Of a stretch of DNA of 64,000 nt, positions 27,107 to 36,050 are shown in pieces (the first letter of the stretch is position 1; every line of letters starts with the position of its first letter). A program made the translations under genes and the position numbers. The stretch comes from UBA1413 sp037447215 (GTDB lineage Bacteria > Bacteroidota > Bacteroidia > Bacteroidales > Prolixibacteraceae): the NCBI GenBank assembly GCA_037447215.1, contig JBBIHB010000010.1, positions 34,586 to 98,585 on the forward strand, read 5' to 3'. The notes below the pieces were generated by a model. That model did not search any database and had not been told where the DNA came from. It was given only the letters and a program-made list of their open reading frames with translations.

Positions 27107-28327
27107 TCAGAACGCTGCCAGGAGCAAATCGATATCCTTTACAGGTAGATTAAACCTGAATCCCATATCACGATTGGTCAGAATACCATGATACAGATAA
27201 ATACCTTTCCGGAATCCCCTTGAGGTTTTAATATAGTTATCGATACCACCGCTTTCACCAATTGCCAGCAAGGTTGGAATCAGGATGTTACTCATCGAAA
27301 TGGATGCTGTCCGGGCTACCAGCGAAGGAATATTGGGAACGCAATAATGAATTATTCCATGCTTCCTGAACACCGGGTCTTTCAGGCTGGTAAGTTGCGA
27401 AGTTTCAAAACAGCCTCCCTGGCTTACATTCAGGTCGATAATGACTGCCCCTTCCTTCATTTGTTGAACCAATTCTTCTGACACTTTAAATTCGGGGGTT
27501 GAGTTGAAGGGCATAGCTCCAATAACGGCATCGGCCGACACTAGCGCCTTCCGCAGTACTTTTGGGTAAAGGACCGAAGTAAATATCCGCTGTCCTACCC
27601 TTTCTTCAAGTCTGATCAGGTCTTCGACCGAAATATCGAATACTTTAACAACAATACCCAGGCTCATGGCAGCACGAGCAGCATATTCGGCTGCAGTTCC
27701 CGACCCGATAATCACAAGTTCAGCAGGGGTAATACCAGTTACATCGCCAAACAAAACCCCTTTGCCTCCCCTGGAAGTACTCAGGTATTCACTGGCAATG
27801 GTAATGGCCGCAATCCCCGAAATCTGGCTGGCCTGGTGCACAAAAGGAAGGTAACCATTATCGTTTTCGAGGTATTCGTAAGCCAGACAGGTTACTTTTT
27901 TCTGAATAAGCTTTTCGATTGTCTCCGCACTGTGCGATTCAATCTGCATATTGGAAATGATTGCCTGGTTGCCCCGTAACAAATCTATCTCATTTGATTC
28001 GAATGGGGCTACACGTAAAATAATATCGCTCCTGAAAAGTTCTTCTTTCGATTCAACCACAACTGCTCCCGAATCGCTGTATTCCTGGTCGGAATAGTTT
28101 GCCAACCGGCCTGCTCCGCGTTCAATGAAGATTTCGTGCCCATTTGAAACCAGCAGGTCAACTGCTTGCGGTGTAAGCGGTACACGGTATTCAACTTTTG
28201 AAAGGTCGGAAGGGATGCCAATAGTAATTTTTTTCTGCTTGTGCTGAATTTCGAGCATTTCCTCTTTCGGGAGCAACATGGTTTTCGAAACCGGGAGACC
28301 CGACCTGGTTTTTTCAGTGGTGGTCAT
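27107..28327 (-). CDS. ald: Alanine dehydrogenase
   Basis: The 406-aa enzyme interconverts L-alanine and pyruvate plus ammonia with NAD. The N-terminal half has the substrate domain (IGIPSDLSKVEYRVPLTP with the Arg that binds pyruvate; SNMQIES), and the middle has the Rossmann motif VIIGSGTAAEYAARAA. About 35 residues precede the usual start of the family; this extension is typical of Bacteroidota Ald. The C-terminal RGFRKGIYLYHGILTN also fits this clade. It lies downstream of tsaE on the same strand, with a 56-base gap. The function could be nitrogen assimilation or alanine catabolism. Confidence 0.85.
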   Translation of the reverse strand: MTTTEKTRSGLPVSKTMLLPKEEMLEIQHKQKKITIGIPSDLSKVEYRVPLTPQAVDLLVSNGHEIFIERGAGRLANYSDQEYSDSGAVVVESKEELFRSDIILRVAPFESNEIDLLRGNQAIISNMQIESHSAETIEKLIQKKVTCLAYEYLENDNGYLPFVHQASQISGIAAITIASEYLSTSRGGKGVLFGDVTGITPAELVIIGSGTAAEYAARAAMSLGIVVKVFDISVEDLIRLEERVGQRIFTSVLYPKVLRKALVSADAVIGAMPFNSTPEFKVSEELVQQMKEGAVIIDLNVSQGGCFETSQLTSLKDPVFRKHGIIHYCVPNIPSLVARTASISMSNILIPTLLAIGESGGIDNYIKTSRGFRKGIYLYHGILTNRDMGFRFNLPVKDIDLLLAAF

Positions 28328-28383
28328 TTTCTGTTCGATTTTGATGGCTGAAAGGTAGTTCCATTTGGTGAATTTTCAAAATA

Positions 28384-28809
28384 TCAGCGAATATTACGGG
28401 CAGTTATGTGCCGTTCATGGTTTTCGTCAACTTCGATGGTCACTTCAACATATTCCTGAGGCAGAAGGGTATCAATTTTTTCGGGCCATTCTATCAGGCA
28501 ATAATTGCCGCTGTAGAAATAATCCTCATAACCCAGGTCAAAAGCCTCTTCAATATTTTTAATACGATAAAAATCAAAATGGTAAATCAACCCAAATCCG
28601 GATGAGGAATATTCGTTTACTATAGCAAACGAAGGACTCGTTACGGTGTCGGTTGAATGAAGAGCCCGGCATATGGCTTGAATGAAAGTTGTTTTGCCTG
28701 CACCCATTTTTCCGTAAAATGCATATATCCGGTTGTGGGGATATGCCTTAATCAACTCACTGGCCGCACTTTCAAGTTCATTGATTGTCAAATTATGCCT
28801 TAAGTACAT
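28384..28809 (-). CDS. tsaE: tRNA t6A biosynthesis ATPase TsaE
   Basis: This 141-aa P-loop protein supports TsaB/TsaD in making threonylcarbamoyladenosine at position 37 of ANN-decoding tRNAs. Walker A is YGKMGAGKTTF (about residues 30-40), followed by TSPSFAIVNEY and the HFDFYRIKN motif with the catalytic Asp typical of TsaE; LIEWPEK is also conserved. Length matches the family. It is divergent from gcvH and is followed by ald in what is probably one operon. Confidence 0.93.
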   Translation of the reverse strand: MYLRHNLTINELESAASELIKAYPHNRIYAFYGKMGAGKTTFIQAICRALHSTDTVTSPSFAIVNEYSSSGFGLIYHFDFYRIKNIEEAFDLGYEDYFYSGNYCLIEWPEKIDTLLPQEYVEVTIEVDENHERHITARNIR

Positions 28810-28842
28810 TATATGATTTGTTTATGCAATATTAACACCCTG

Positions 28843-28875
28843 TTTCTGAAATCCAAAAATATATTTTTACCTTTG
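28843..28875 (+). promoter_or_regulatory. Promoter of gcvH
   Basis: TACCTTTG (28868-28875) is a perfect TAnnTTTG -7 box, with a TTT-containing -33 region near 28843. The predicted start is near 28882, which supports the gcvH ATG at 28903 over the longer in-frame start at 28813. Confidence 0.6.
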
Positions 28876-28902
28876 TCTCAGATAATAAAAAACCGCACAA
28901 TT

Positions 28903-29283
28903 ATGAAAATACCTGATAATCTGAAATACACACAGGATCATGAATGGGTCTTGGTGGATGGTGATGTGGCAACTGTGGGAGTTACCGATTTTGCACAGGG
29001 CGAACTTGGTGATATTGTATTTGTTGAAATTGAAACCGAAGGCGAAAGCCTCGACAAGGGTGAAATATTTGGCACTGTCGAAGCTGTGAAAACTGTATCG
29101 GATTTGTTTATGCCTGTTTCGGGCGAAGTGATTGAAGTAAACGATAGCCTTACCGATGATCCTGAAGTTGTAAACAAAGACCCCTATGGCGATGGTTGGA
29201 TGATTAAGGTCAAAATTGCCAAAGAAACAGAACTTGAAGATCTTCTATCACCTGAAGAATATAAGAAAATGATTGAGGCTTGA
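28903..29283 (+). CDS. gcvH: Glycine cleavage system H protein
   Basis: The 126-aa lipoyl carrier shuttles the aminomethyl group between the P, T and L proteins of glycine cleavage. GTVEAVKTVSD holds the lipoylated Lys63, and NKDPYGDGWMIKV is the conserved C-terminal block. The start at 28903 gives the canonical N-terminus MKIPDNLKYTQDHEW and follows a good promoter; the longer frame from 28813 includes the promoter itself. The other gcv genes are not in this window, so it is a detached single gene. Confidence 0.95.
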   Translation: MKIPDNLKYTQDHEWVLVDGDVATVGVTDFAQGELGDIVFVEIETEGESLDKGEIFGTVEAVKTVSDLFMPVSGEVIEVNDSLTDDPEVVNKDPYGDGWMIKVKIAKETELEDLLSPEEYKKMIEA

Positions 29284-29305
29284 TTTGCAAACAGAAAAAA
29301 AATAC

Positions 29306-29330
29306 AAAAGGCGCCGTTTGGCGCCTTTAT
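29306..29330. terminator. Bidirectional terminator between gcvH and nrdJ
   Basis: GGCGCC at 29310-29315 and 29320-29325 form a GC-rich stem with a 4-base loop, extended by A and T flanks that give T-runs in both directions. It serves both convergent genes. Confidence 0.8.
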
Positions 29331-29356
29331 ATTTATACTCACTCAGTATTAATAAA

Positions 29357-31912
29357 TTAACCACATTTCGAACTACCACAAGACACGCAGGTAAGGCATC
29401 CTTCCTGGTATATTACTTCATTGGAACCACATTCACAACATCGGGCGTCTTCGGCAAGTGTACCATTGGGAATATATTTTTTTAAGGCACGGGCCACACC
29501 GGCTTTCCACGAGTTGATGGTTTCGTTGTCGAGCTGGAGGCTGGTAACCAGATCAACTACTTTATGAATTGGCATACCATAACGGAGTACCCCAGAAATG
29601 AGTTTGGCATAATTCCAGAATACCGGGTTAAATTTATAGGAAAGTCCTTCAATAGTAGTTTTGTATCCCCGTTTATTAACATACTGGAAATCGTATCTTG
29701 AATTTTCTTCGTCTTCCCAGTTTTTTATGATATATCCTTTTGTTACCGATCGCGGAAGCAAAATACCATCTTCATCATCGCTCAATCCGGTGAAAATTTC
29801 ATAAGGCATTCCATCAATCAACCCGATGAAGGCAATCCACTTTTCACGGTTATTCTGGAACCTTACCACATCTGCCTCAAGCAATTCAGGCCTTTTTGTG
29901 GGGAACTTCAAGGTTTTCTTTTTTTCTTCTTTTTTATCCGAGATTAAAACCCCCGACCTGGATCCGTCGCGATAAACAGTTACCCCTTTACAACCGCTTT
30001 TCCATGCCTCGAAATAGAGTTTTCCAACCAGGTCTTCAGAAACATTTGAAGGTAGGTTTATGGTTACACTGATGCTATGGTCAACCCATTTCTGTATCCG
30101 CCCCTGCATGTGTACTTTAGCTACCCAGTCAACATCGTTGGAGGTAGCCATATAGTAGGGCGATTTTCTAACAATATCCTCGAGTTCTTCCTGTGTAAAC
30201 TGCTTGTTTGATTCAATCCCATTTACTTCCATCCAGGTTTTAAACTTATGATGAAAAACAGTATATTCTTCCCAGTGGTCGCCAACTTCATCCACAAAAT
30301 CGACCCTCACATCCTTATCATTAGGGTTTACTTTCCTGCGCCTTTTGTAAACCGGCATAAAAACTGGTTCTATTCCGGAGGTGGTCTGGGTCATCAGACT
30401 GGTAGTTCCTGTTGGTGCAATGGTGAGCAAAGCAATATTTCTTCGGCCGTATTTTACCATTTCTTCGTAGAGGCCGGGGTCGGCTTCACGGATACGGTTA
30501 ATCAACGGGTTTTTCTTTTCCCGGTTTGCATCGTAAATTTTAAATGCACCCCTTTCGCGTGCCAGGTTGACCGATGAACGATAAGCCTCGATTGCAACAG
30601 TTTTATGAACTTCAAGTGAAAAATCGGTTGCTTCATCGGTCCCGTAGCGAAGGCCTAAAGCAGCCAACATATCGCCTTCGGCTGTTATTCCGATACCGGT
30701 CCGGCGCCCTTCCTGAGCTTTTTTCCGGATGTTGAGCCAAAGCATCCTCTCTACCTGTTTGATGTCTTCAGTTTCGGGATCGTTGTCAATTTTTGAAAGT
30801 ATGGAATCGATTTTTTCCAGTTCCAAATCAATAATATCGTCCATAATCCGCTGAGCAACATGCATATGTACTTTAAAAAGTTCGAAATTGAACCTGGCTT
30901 TTTTGGTAAACGGATGATCGACATACGAATAAAGGTTAATGGCAAGTAACCTGCAACTGTCATAAGGGCATAGTGGTATTTCACCACATGGGTTTGTGGA
31001 TACAGTCTGATATCCCAAATCGGCATAACAATCTGGAACCGACTCCCTGATAATGGTATCCCAGAATAAAATGCCCGGTTCGGCCGATTTCCATGCGTTA
31101 TGTACAATTTTCTGCCAAAGGTCAACAGCATTAATTTCTTTTGTATAAACAGGCGAACTATCGTCAACCGGATATTGCTGAACAAATACAACCTCATTTT
31201 CGACCGCCTTCATAAAGCTGTCATTAATCCTGACTGACACATTGGCTCCGGTTACTTTTCCCTGCTCCATTTTGGCGTCGATAAACTTTTCTGCATCTGG
31301 ATGCTTGATAGAAACCGAAAGCATAAGAGCTCCCCGCCTGCCGTCCTGTGCAACTTCGCGTGTCGAATTGGAATAACGCTCCATAAAAGGCACAAGACCT
31401 GTCGATGTTAGGGCTGAATTTTCTACCTTCGAACCCTTTGGCCTGATATGCGAAAGGTCGTGCCCAACGCCGCCCCTGCGTTTCATCAATTGCACCTGCT
31501 CCTGGTCAATCTTGAGTATTCCACCATATGAATCGGCGCGGCCTTCGTTGCCTACCACAAAACAGTTCGAAAGTGAAGCAATCTGATAGTTGTTACCAAT
31601 ACCGGTCATTGGCCCACCCTGAGGAACAATATACTTAAAGTCTTTTAGTGTCTGATAGATTTCCTCCTCTGAAAGCGGGTTAGGATAGTTTTTTTCAATG
31701 CGTGCAATTTCACGGGCCATTCGCCGGTGCATGTCATCCGGTATAAGTTCGAAAATATTACCGAATGAATCTTTTAGGGCATACTTGTTGACCCATACCC
31801 TCGCGGCCAGATCATCGCCATTGAAATATTTCAACGAAGCCTGAATGGCTTCTTCCTGAGAAAAGATTTTTTTACCCAAATGGGTTTCCAACGCCACTTC
31901 TTGTGTAACCAT
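29357..31912 (-). CDS. nrdJ: Adenosylcobalamin-dependent ribonucleotide reductase (class II)
   Basis: The 851-aa enzyme reduces ribonucleotides using adenosylcobalamin to make the active-site thiyl radical, with or without oxygen. SLSNCFVVG holds one redox Cys, NPCGEIPLCPYDSC includes the radical Cys and Glu, and APTGTTSLM is the phosphate-binding loop. The C-terminus has a zinc-ribbon-like Cys array (CCECG, CLTCVSCGSSKCG) that passes electrons from thioredoxin. An N-terminal ATP-cone is not evident. The leader of 346 bases shows no B12 riboswitch that I can recognise. The cell must make or import cobalamin. Confidence 0.93.
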   Translation of the reverse strand: MVTQEVALETHLGKKIFSQEEAIQASLKYFNGDDLAARVWVNKYALKDSFGNIFELIPDDMHRRMAREIARIEKNYPNPLSEEEIYQTLKDFKYIVPQGGPMTGIGNNYQIASLSNCFVVGNEGRADSYGGILKIDQEQVQLMKRRGGVGHDLSHIRPKGSKVENSALTSTGLVPFMERYSNSTREVAQDGRRGALMLSVSIKHPDAEKFIDAKMEQGKVTGANVSVRINDSFMKAVENEVVFVQQYPVDDSSPVYTKEINAVDLWQKIVHNAWKSAEPGILFWDTIIRESVPDCYADLGYQTVSTNPCGEIPLCPYDSCRLLAINLYSYVDHPFTKKARFNFELFKVHMHVAQRIMDDIIDLELEKIDSILSKIDNDPETEDIKQVERMLWLNIRKKAQEGRRTGIGITAEGDMLAALGLRYGTDEATDFSLEVHKTVAIEAYRSSVNLARERGAFKIYDANREKKNPLINRIREADPGLYEEMVKYGRRNIALLTIAPTGTTSLMTQTTSGIEPVFMPVYKRRRKVNPNDKDVRVDFVDEVGDHWEEYTVFHHKFKTWMEVNGIESNKQFTQEELEDIVRKSPYYMATSNDVDWVAKVHMQGRIQKWVDHSISVTINLPSNVSEDLVGKLYFEAWKSGCKGVTVYRDGSRSGVLISDKKEEKKKTLKFPTKRPELLEADVVRFQNNREKWIAFIGLIDGMPYEIFTGLSDDEDGILLPRSVTKGYIIKNWEDEENSRYDFQYVNKRGYKTTIEGLSYKFNPVFWNYAKLISGVLRYGMPIHKVVDLVTSLQLDNETINSWKAGVARALKKYIPNGTLAEDARCCECGSNEVIYQEGCLTCVSCGSSKCG

Positions 31913-32258
31913 AGTGAATTAATGTTAAAGTAGGACGATAAGTATTGTTTTCTTTATATTTTAAATGCTTGAATATCTTTAAGGATATTATCGCTGTTTC
32001 TTCAAAAAATATGAAGTGCAAGATAGTGTTCTGCGACATATTTTGGAATACTTTTTTTTAAAAATTCAGGGAAAGTTATCAACTTCAATCTGTTAATATG
32101 CTGATAATGTAATATATAGTGTTCTTTATAAACAACATTGTTGACAAAAACCGGAATTTCACGATACAAATATTTTTTCGAATCCCCAAGCTTTCAATCG
32201 TTTTTAAAACATTTTTTGTTCACATTTTTTCAATAAAAATCTGATAAAACGTAATAAA
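31913..32258. promoter_or_regulatory. AT-rich leader of nrdJ with two NrdR-box-like repeats
   Basis: No gene is seen. On the minus strand the 10-base AGAACACTAT occurs twice, at 32125-32116 and 32032-32023. The first continues as ACACTATATATTACAT, which matches 13 of 16 positions of the palindromic NrdR box as I recall it; the second matches only the left half. The 93-base spacing is wider than in usual NrdR pairs. I saw no cobalamin-riboswitch motif and no clear TAnnTTTG box. Confidence 0.35.
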
Positions 32259-33491
32259 TTATTGAAAAATCTGATTAACAATAAGCTGTGTTGCCCCCCG
32301 GTTATTCTTTACATAAACCTTGCTTGCAAGCGAAGCTTTTTCAAGAAGTTTAGCATCGGAAATCAACCTCAACAGTGTATTTTCAAGTTCATCAGGGGAG
32401 TGGACCGGAAAAGCGCCACCTTCATGAATCAAATCACAGGCTTCGCGGAATTTTTTGTATTTGGGTCCGAAAACAACAGGCAGGCCAAAGGTAGCCGCCT
32501 CAAGAATGTTGTGAATGCCTTTGCTAAAACCTCCTCCAATATAGGCTATTTTCCCATAACGGTATAGCGAAGACAACAAACCTATGGAATCAACAATTAT
32601 GACATCATAGTAATGAATCTCCAACGGGTTTGCCAAACTTAAGCGAACCGAAGGTTTTTTCAACAATCGCTCCAGTTTATCCACATTTTCGGGAGTTACT
32701 TCATGTGGAGCAATAATCCATTTAACACTATGATTATTGTTTATAAATCCGGCAAGCATCTCTTCGTCAGGTTTCCAGGTGCTTCCTGCAACAATAGCCG
32801 GTTTCCCGGCAATAAACTTATCAACAACGGGGATATCTTTTGCACTTTTTGCAATTGTAGCCACCCGGTCGAAACGCGTATCGCCAGAAATTGTGAATTT
32901 CTCAATCCCTGTTATTTTCAAAAGCCTGGCCGAATTTTCATCCTGAACAAAAAAATGAGTAAACCCCGACAATATTTTTCGGAACCATTTACCCCATGGC
33001 ATCGGTGAGAAAAAAACCTGATTTTCCCTGAATATGCCTGATACCAAGAACAAAGGGATTGCTCTTCGCTGGATTTCAGTGATATAGTGGTACCAGAATT
33101 CATATTTTACAAACAGCACCTTTTCCGGTTTTATTGCAGATATGAAAAGTCTGGCATTCCGGCGTGAGTCGGGAGGTAAATAACTGACAATATCGGCAAA
33201 AGGGTACTTTTTTCTTATCTCATACCCCGAAGGGGAAAAAAAGGTTAAAATGATTTTATATTCCGGGTGGTTTACACGTATGGCTTCGATAAGAGGCCTT
33301 CCCTGTTCAAATTCGCCAAGTGAAGCACAATGTACCCAGATGTAACGTGCTCCCGAATCGATTTGCCGCTGGAGCTTCAGTAACCAATTGCGCCTGCCCC
33401 TAACAAAAAGTCTTGCTTTACCATTGAAAGGCGCAGCAAGCCAGATCATCAGATGATAAATATATACCGCAAGTTTATACAGCAAGGTCAT
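32259..33491 (-). CDS. waaA: 3-deoxy-D-manno-octulosonic acid transferase
   Basis: The 410-aa GT30 enzyme transfers Kdo from CMP-Kdo to lipid A precursor at the inner membrane. The N-terminus (MTLLYKLAVYIYHLMIWLAAP) is the hydrophobic membrane anchor, WVHCASLGEFEQGRPLIEA is the conserved acceptor-side motif with the catalytic Glu, and YIGGGFSKGIHNILEAATFG is the nucleotide-sugar site. I chose the ATG at 33491 because it begins the anchor directly; seven codons further upstream is also possible. Its presence confirms a Gram-negative envelope. Confidence 0.93.
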   Translation of the reverse strand: MTLLYKLAVYIYHLMIWLAAPFNGKARLFVRGRRNWLLKLQRQIDSGARYIWVHCASLGEFEQGRPLIEAIRVNHPEYKIILTFFSPSGYEIRKKYPFADIVSYLPPDSRRNARLFISAIKPEKVLFVKYEFWYHYITEIQRRAIPLFLVSGIFRENQVFFSPMPWGKWFRKILSGFTHFFVQDENSARLLKITGIEKFTISGDTRFDRVATIAKSAKDIPVVDKFIAGKPAIVAGSTWKPDEEMLAGFINNNHSVKWIIAPHEVTPENVDKLERLLKKPSVRLSLANPLEIHYYDVIIVDSIGLLSSLYRYGKIAYIGGGFSKGIHNILEAATFGLPVVFGPKYKKFREACDLIHEGGAFPVHSPDELENTLLRLISDAKLLEKASLASKVYVKNNRGATQLIVNQIFQ

Positions 33492-33545
33492 ATTCGTGTT
33501 ATTTTGGGGCAAAGTAATAAAGATTGAATGGGATAACCTTATAAA

Positions 33546-34235
33546 TCAATAAAATTTACGCTTCGCCAAATATTCATAAATTGAAACCACCATGAGGAAC
33601 AACAACAAAAAATAACCCGAATCTTCAACCGGAATAGTAATGATCCGGATACCAAGATTGTGGTCGGGATTGTATTCTACTACAGGCATACCGGTAAGAA
33701 CGCCATTCACAACCAGAAAAGGGATCAGTCCAACAAACCATGCTATATAAAACTTACTATAGTATGGGGTAAACCATTTCCACAGGTATATAAATCCGGC
33801 ATATAAGGCCAGAAACAAAAAGTTTATAAAAGTATAGGTTCGATTGATATTCGAAACAAACAGGACAACGGATATCAAAACAACCCCGAGGGTGAACCAT
33901 GCATAGGTTGTTGGTTTGTTAAAACCTGGCATTTTAACTTTGACAACTTCATAAATAAAGGTACACGAAAAAGGTACCGCTATGAAAAAAAGCCACTCTT
34001 CAACCGGAAGATTCAAAAGATATAACCCGGTCAGAAATTCAGGGTTGAAACTCCATATCCCTCTTTTTTCGAAAATAATATCCCATATAATAAAAAATAC
34101 CCCCGTAATAAGGATAGCCGGGAAGAGATATTTCCATTTGGAATAATATTTTACGTCTTTTTCAAAACTTAAGGCAAGGGGCACTAAAACAGTCCCAATC
34201 ATCAACAACAGATAAGTATATTGATTCCAGTTCAT
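33546..34235 (-). CDS. Lycopene cyclase domain membrane protein (fused CrtYc/CrtYd type)
   Basis: The 229-aa protein has about seven membrane helices and two copies of the lycopene cyclase domain. The first copy has WDIIFEKRGIWSFNPEF and LPVEEWLFF; the second has VNGVLTGMPVVEYNPDH and IPVEDSGYFL. The PxE(E/D) motif is the likely catalytic acid site. Such proteins cyclise lycopene ends to beta-ionone rings. No crtB, crtI or crtE gene lies in the window, so the pathway is either elsewhere or the protein has another polyene substrate. It sits 54 bases upstream of waaA on the same strand. Confidence 0.83.
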   Translation of the reverse strand: MNWNQYTYLLLMIGTVLVPLALSFEKDVKYYSKWKYLFPAILITGVFFIIWDIIFEKRGIWSFNPEFLTGLYLLNLPVEEWLFFIAVPFSCTFIYEVVKVKMPGFNKPTTYAWFTLGVVLISVVLFVSNINRTYTFINFLFLALYAGFIYLWKWFTPYYSKFYIAWFVGLIPFLVVNGVLTGMPVVEYNPDHNLGIRIITIPVEDSGYFLLLFLMVVSIYEYLAKRKFY

Positions 34236-34394
34236 TGTATAATTTTTTATAATCTTTCATGAAACAACACAGGAATTGTTTAAAAGATTAATAGTCGGCT
34301 ATCAATTATCGAAAAATCATAGAATTAATGTAACCTCAACAAACCTTTTCCCGAATATCATATAAGATAAATAAAATTCAAAAACTGTATCGCC

Positions 34395-35504
34395 ATGAGC
34401 AGAAAATTATTGACAATTGCTGTATTGCCCTTTGTAAAAGCACAGGTTTTAAAAACGCTGCTCGAAAAAGAGGGCATTGAATGCATCCTTGAAGATGTGA
34501 ATCTGTTGGAAGGTACTTCTGCGCTGTCGGTTCGGGTACAGATCATAGAAGAAGACCTTGAGCGGGCTTTCCCGGTGCTGGAGGAATTCCTTGGTAAGCC
34601 CGGAGAAATAATCCCGTCAGACAAAGAGCCTGAACGGACCATTCTGATACCGGTAGATTTCTCTGTTTACTCAGTTAAGGCTGCCAAAATTGCATTTGAT
34701 ATAGCCCGGCACGTTGATGCAAAAATGGTTCTGTTCCATGCTTATCCCAATCCTATAGTTTATTCGGTCCCTTTCAGCGATGTTTACGCATTCGATTCCG
34801 GCCTGACACTTCATCTAGAAGCAGCGGAGAAGAATGCTCAGAACAGTATGGAGGATTTTCTGAAAGAACTGGTCAAGCATTTCGGGAAAGAAGACTGGAA
34901 CAAGGTTGAAACTGAATACATAATAAAGGCCGGCGATGCCCGTGATGATATTCTTTCGTATGCACACAAAAACCGCATTATGCTGATTGTCATGGGCACA
35001 CAGGGAAAGGCCGGAAGCGAATACGATATCATCGGGAGTGTTACAGCCGAAATAATTACTTCTGCCCGGTTGCCGGTTTTGGTTATCCCTCCCGATACCA
35101 CCGACGATATTGCCCGGAATTTCAGTAAGATACTCTATGCAACCAATTTCGATGAAAAGGACTTTGTTGCCATCGAAAAACTGATGCGGATAATAAAACC
35201 ATATAAAGCCGAAGTTTCATGCCTCCATGTGAGTAAAAACGAAGAACCACTTTGGGATCTTGCCCGCCTTGAGGGAATGAAGGATATCCTGAGCAAAAAA
35301 TACGTAGGCCGCTCTTTTCAGTGCCAGCTAATTGTGGGCGATGATATACTTGGCGAGATTGATAAATATATTTCAGCCAACCAGATTGATGTTCTGGCCC
35401 TTACAACCCATAAAAGAAGTATGCTGACGCGAATTTTCAACCCAAGTATTGCCCGAAGAATGCTTTTCCACACCAATGTTCCGTTGCTGGTTTTCCATGC
35501 CTGA
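34395..35504 (+). CDS. Universal stress protein with N-terminal DUF2007 domain
   Basis: The 369-aa cytoplasmic protein combines three parts. Residues 1-70 (KAQVLKTLLEKEGIECILED, VQIIEEDLERAFPVLEEFL) resemble DUF2007, a ferredoxin-like signal-transducing module. Residues about 75-225 are a complete UspA domain ending in the nucleotide-binding pattern GTQGKAGSEYDIIGSVT. Residues about 230-369 are a second Usp domain whose loop is THKRSMLTRIFNPSIAR, without the glycines needed for ATP binding. Tandem Usp proteins are common; the DUF2007 head is less so. It probably acts in stress or energy signalling; no partner is evident. Confidence 0.82.
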   Translation: MSRKLLTIAVLPFVKAQVLKTLLEKEGIECILEDVNLLEGTSALSVRVQIIEEDLERAFPVLEEFLGKPGEIIPSDKEPERTILIPVDFSVYSVKAAKIAFDIARHVDAKMVLFHAYPNPIVYSVPFSDVYAFDSGLTLHLEAAEKNAQNSMEDFLKELVKHFGKEDWNKVETEYIIKAGDARDDILSYAHKNRIMLIVMGTQGKAGSEYDIIGSVTAEIITSARLPVLVIPPDTTDDIARNFSKILYATNFDEKDFVAIEKLMRIIKPYKAEVSCLHVSKNEEPLWDLARLEGMKDILSKKYVGRSFQCQLIVGDDILGEIDKYISANQIDVLALTTHKRSMLTRIFNPSIARRMLFHTNVPLLVFHA

Positions 35505-35533
35505 GAATTCGATTCTATAATAAAACTGCAATA

Positions 35534-35572
35534 AAAAATTAGAGCCTTATAACCAATTTGCTATATGGCTCT
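35534..35572 (-). terminator. Terminator left behind by the decayed efflux gene
   Basis: The arms 35541-35551 and 35562-35572 form an 11-bp stem with one mismatch. On the minus strand it is followed by a T-rich run (complement of 35534-35540). It lies about 30 bases past the last remnant codon of the RND pseudogene, so it appears to be that gene's original terminator. Confidence 0.6.
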
Positions 35573-35603
35573 CAGCTATTTACACCCCATTCATGTACAA
35601 GTT

Positions 35604-36050
35604 TTATTTGCTCATACTGCTTGCCATTTTGCGCGAAACATTTCTTACCCTCTGTTTGATTTTCAGCATAAGCATATACATTACAGGCGATATCACCAGT
35701 GTAAGGAATGTGGCAAGAGTTAACCCGAAAATTACAGTTCACGAAATTGGGCTCCAAAAAGCTACACATTCGCCATCTTAAGAAAATAACGGATCGAAAC
35801 TGGAGTAAACGGTGAAGAAATTGAAATTAAACCCAACAGCAAGGGGAATCAATCCAAGCATTATAGTTATGGCAGTGAGCAAAACAGGACGCAATCGGGT
35901 TTTACCCGCTTGAACAAGGGTTTCAATCTGCACATCAGAAGGCAGGAACCCACCTGGTTCAATCACAAGTTCTTCTTTTATTCTTTGGTGGAGAAAATCA
36001 AAATAATGTATCTTTACCGGTGTCAGATTAAGCGGGAACAGGCCCTGGTG
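35604..36050 (-). pseudogene. C-terminal remnant of an RND (AcrB/HAE1-type) efflux transporter
   Basis: One minus-strand frame still reads as the end of an RND pump: QAGKTRLRPVLLTAITIMLG, LIPLAVGFNFNFFTVYSSFD, then VAFWSPIS and TVIFGLTLATFLTLV up to a natural stop at 35604. It is interrupted by TAA at 35780-35778 and by TGA at 35741-35739, the latter where the family has Trp. The remaining bulk of the gene, about 900 codons, is missing. Upstream of about 36050 homology fades. It is surely non-functional, and shows that an efflux operon was once here. Confidence 0.85.

Noticed and set aside
31913..32258. Cobalamin riboswitch upstream of nrdJ
   Set aside because: I looked for a B12 box and the usual GC-rich folds on the minus strand; the region is AT-rich and none was seen.
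35572..35769. Minus-strand 65-codon frame over the RND remnant
   Set aside because: A different frame of the same bases reads clear RND transporter sequence; this one is a by-product.
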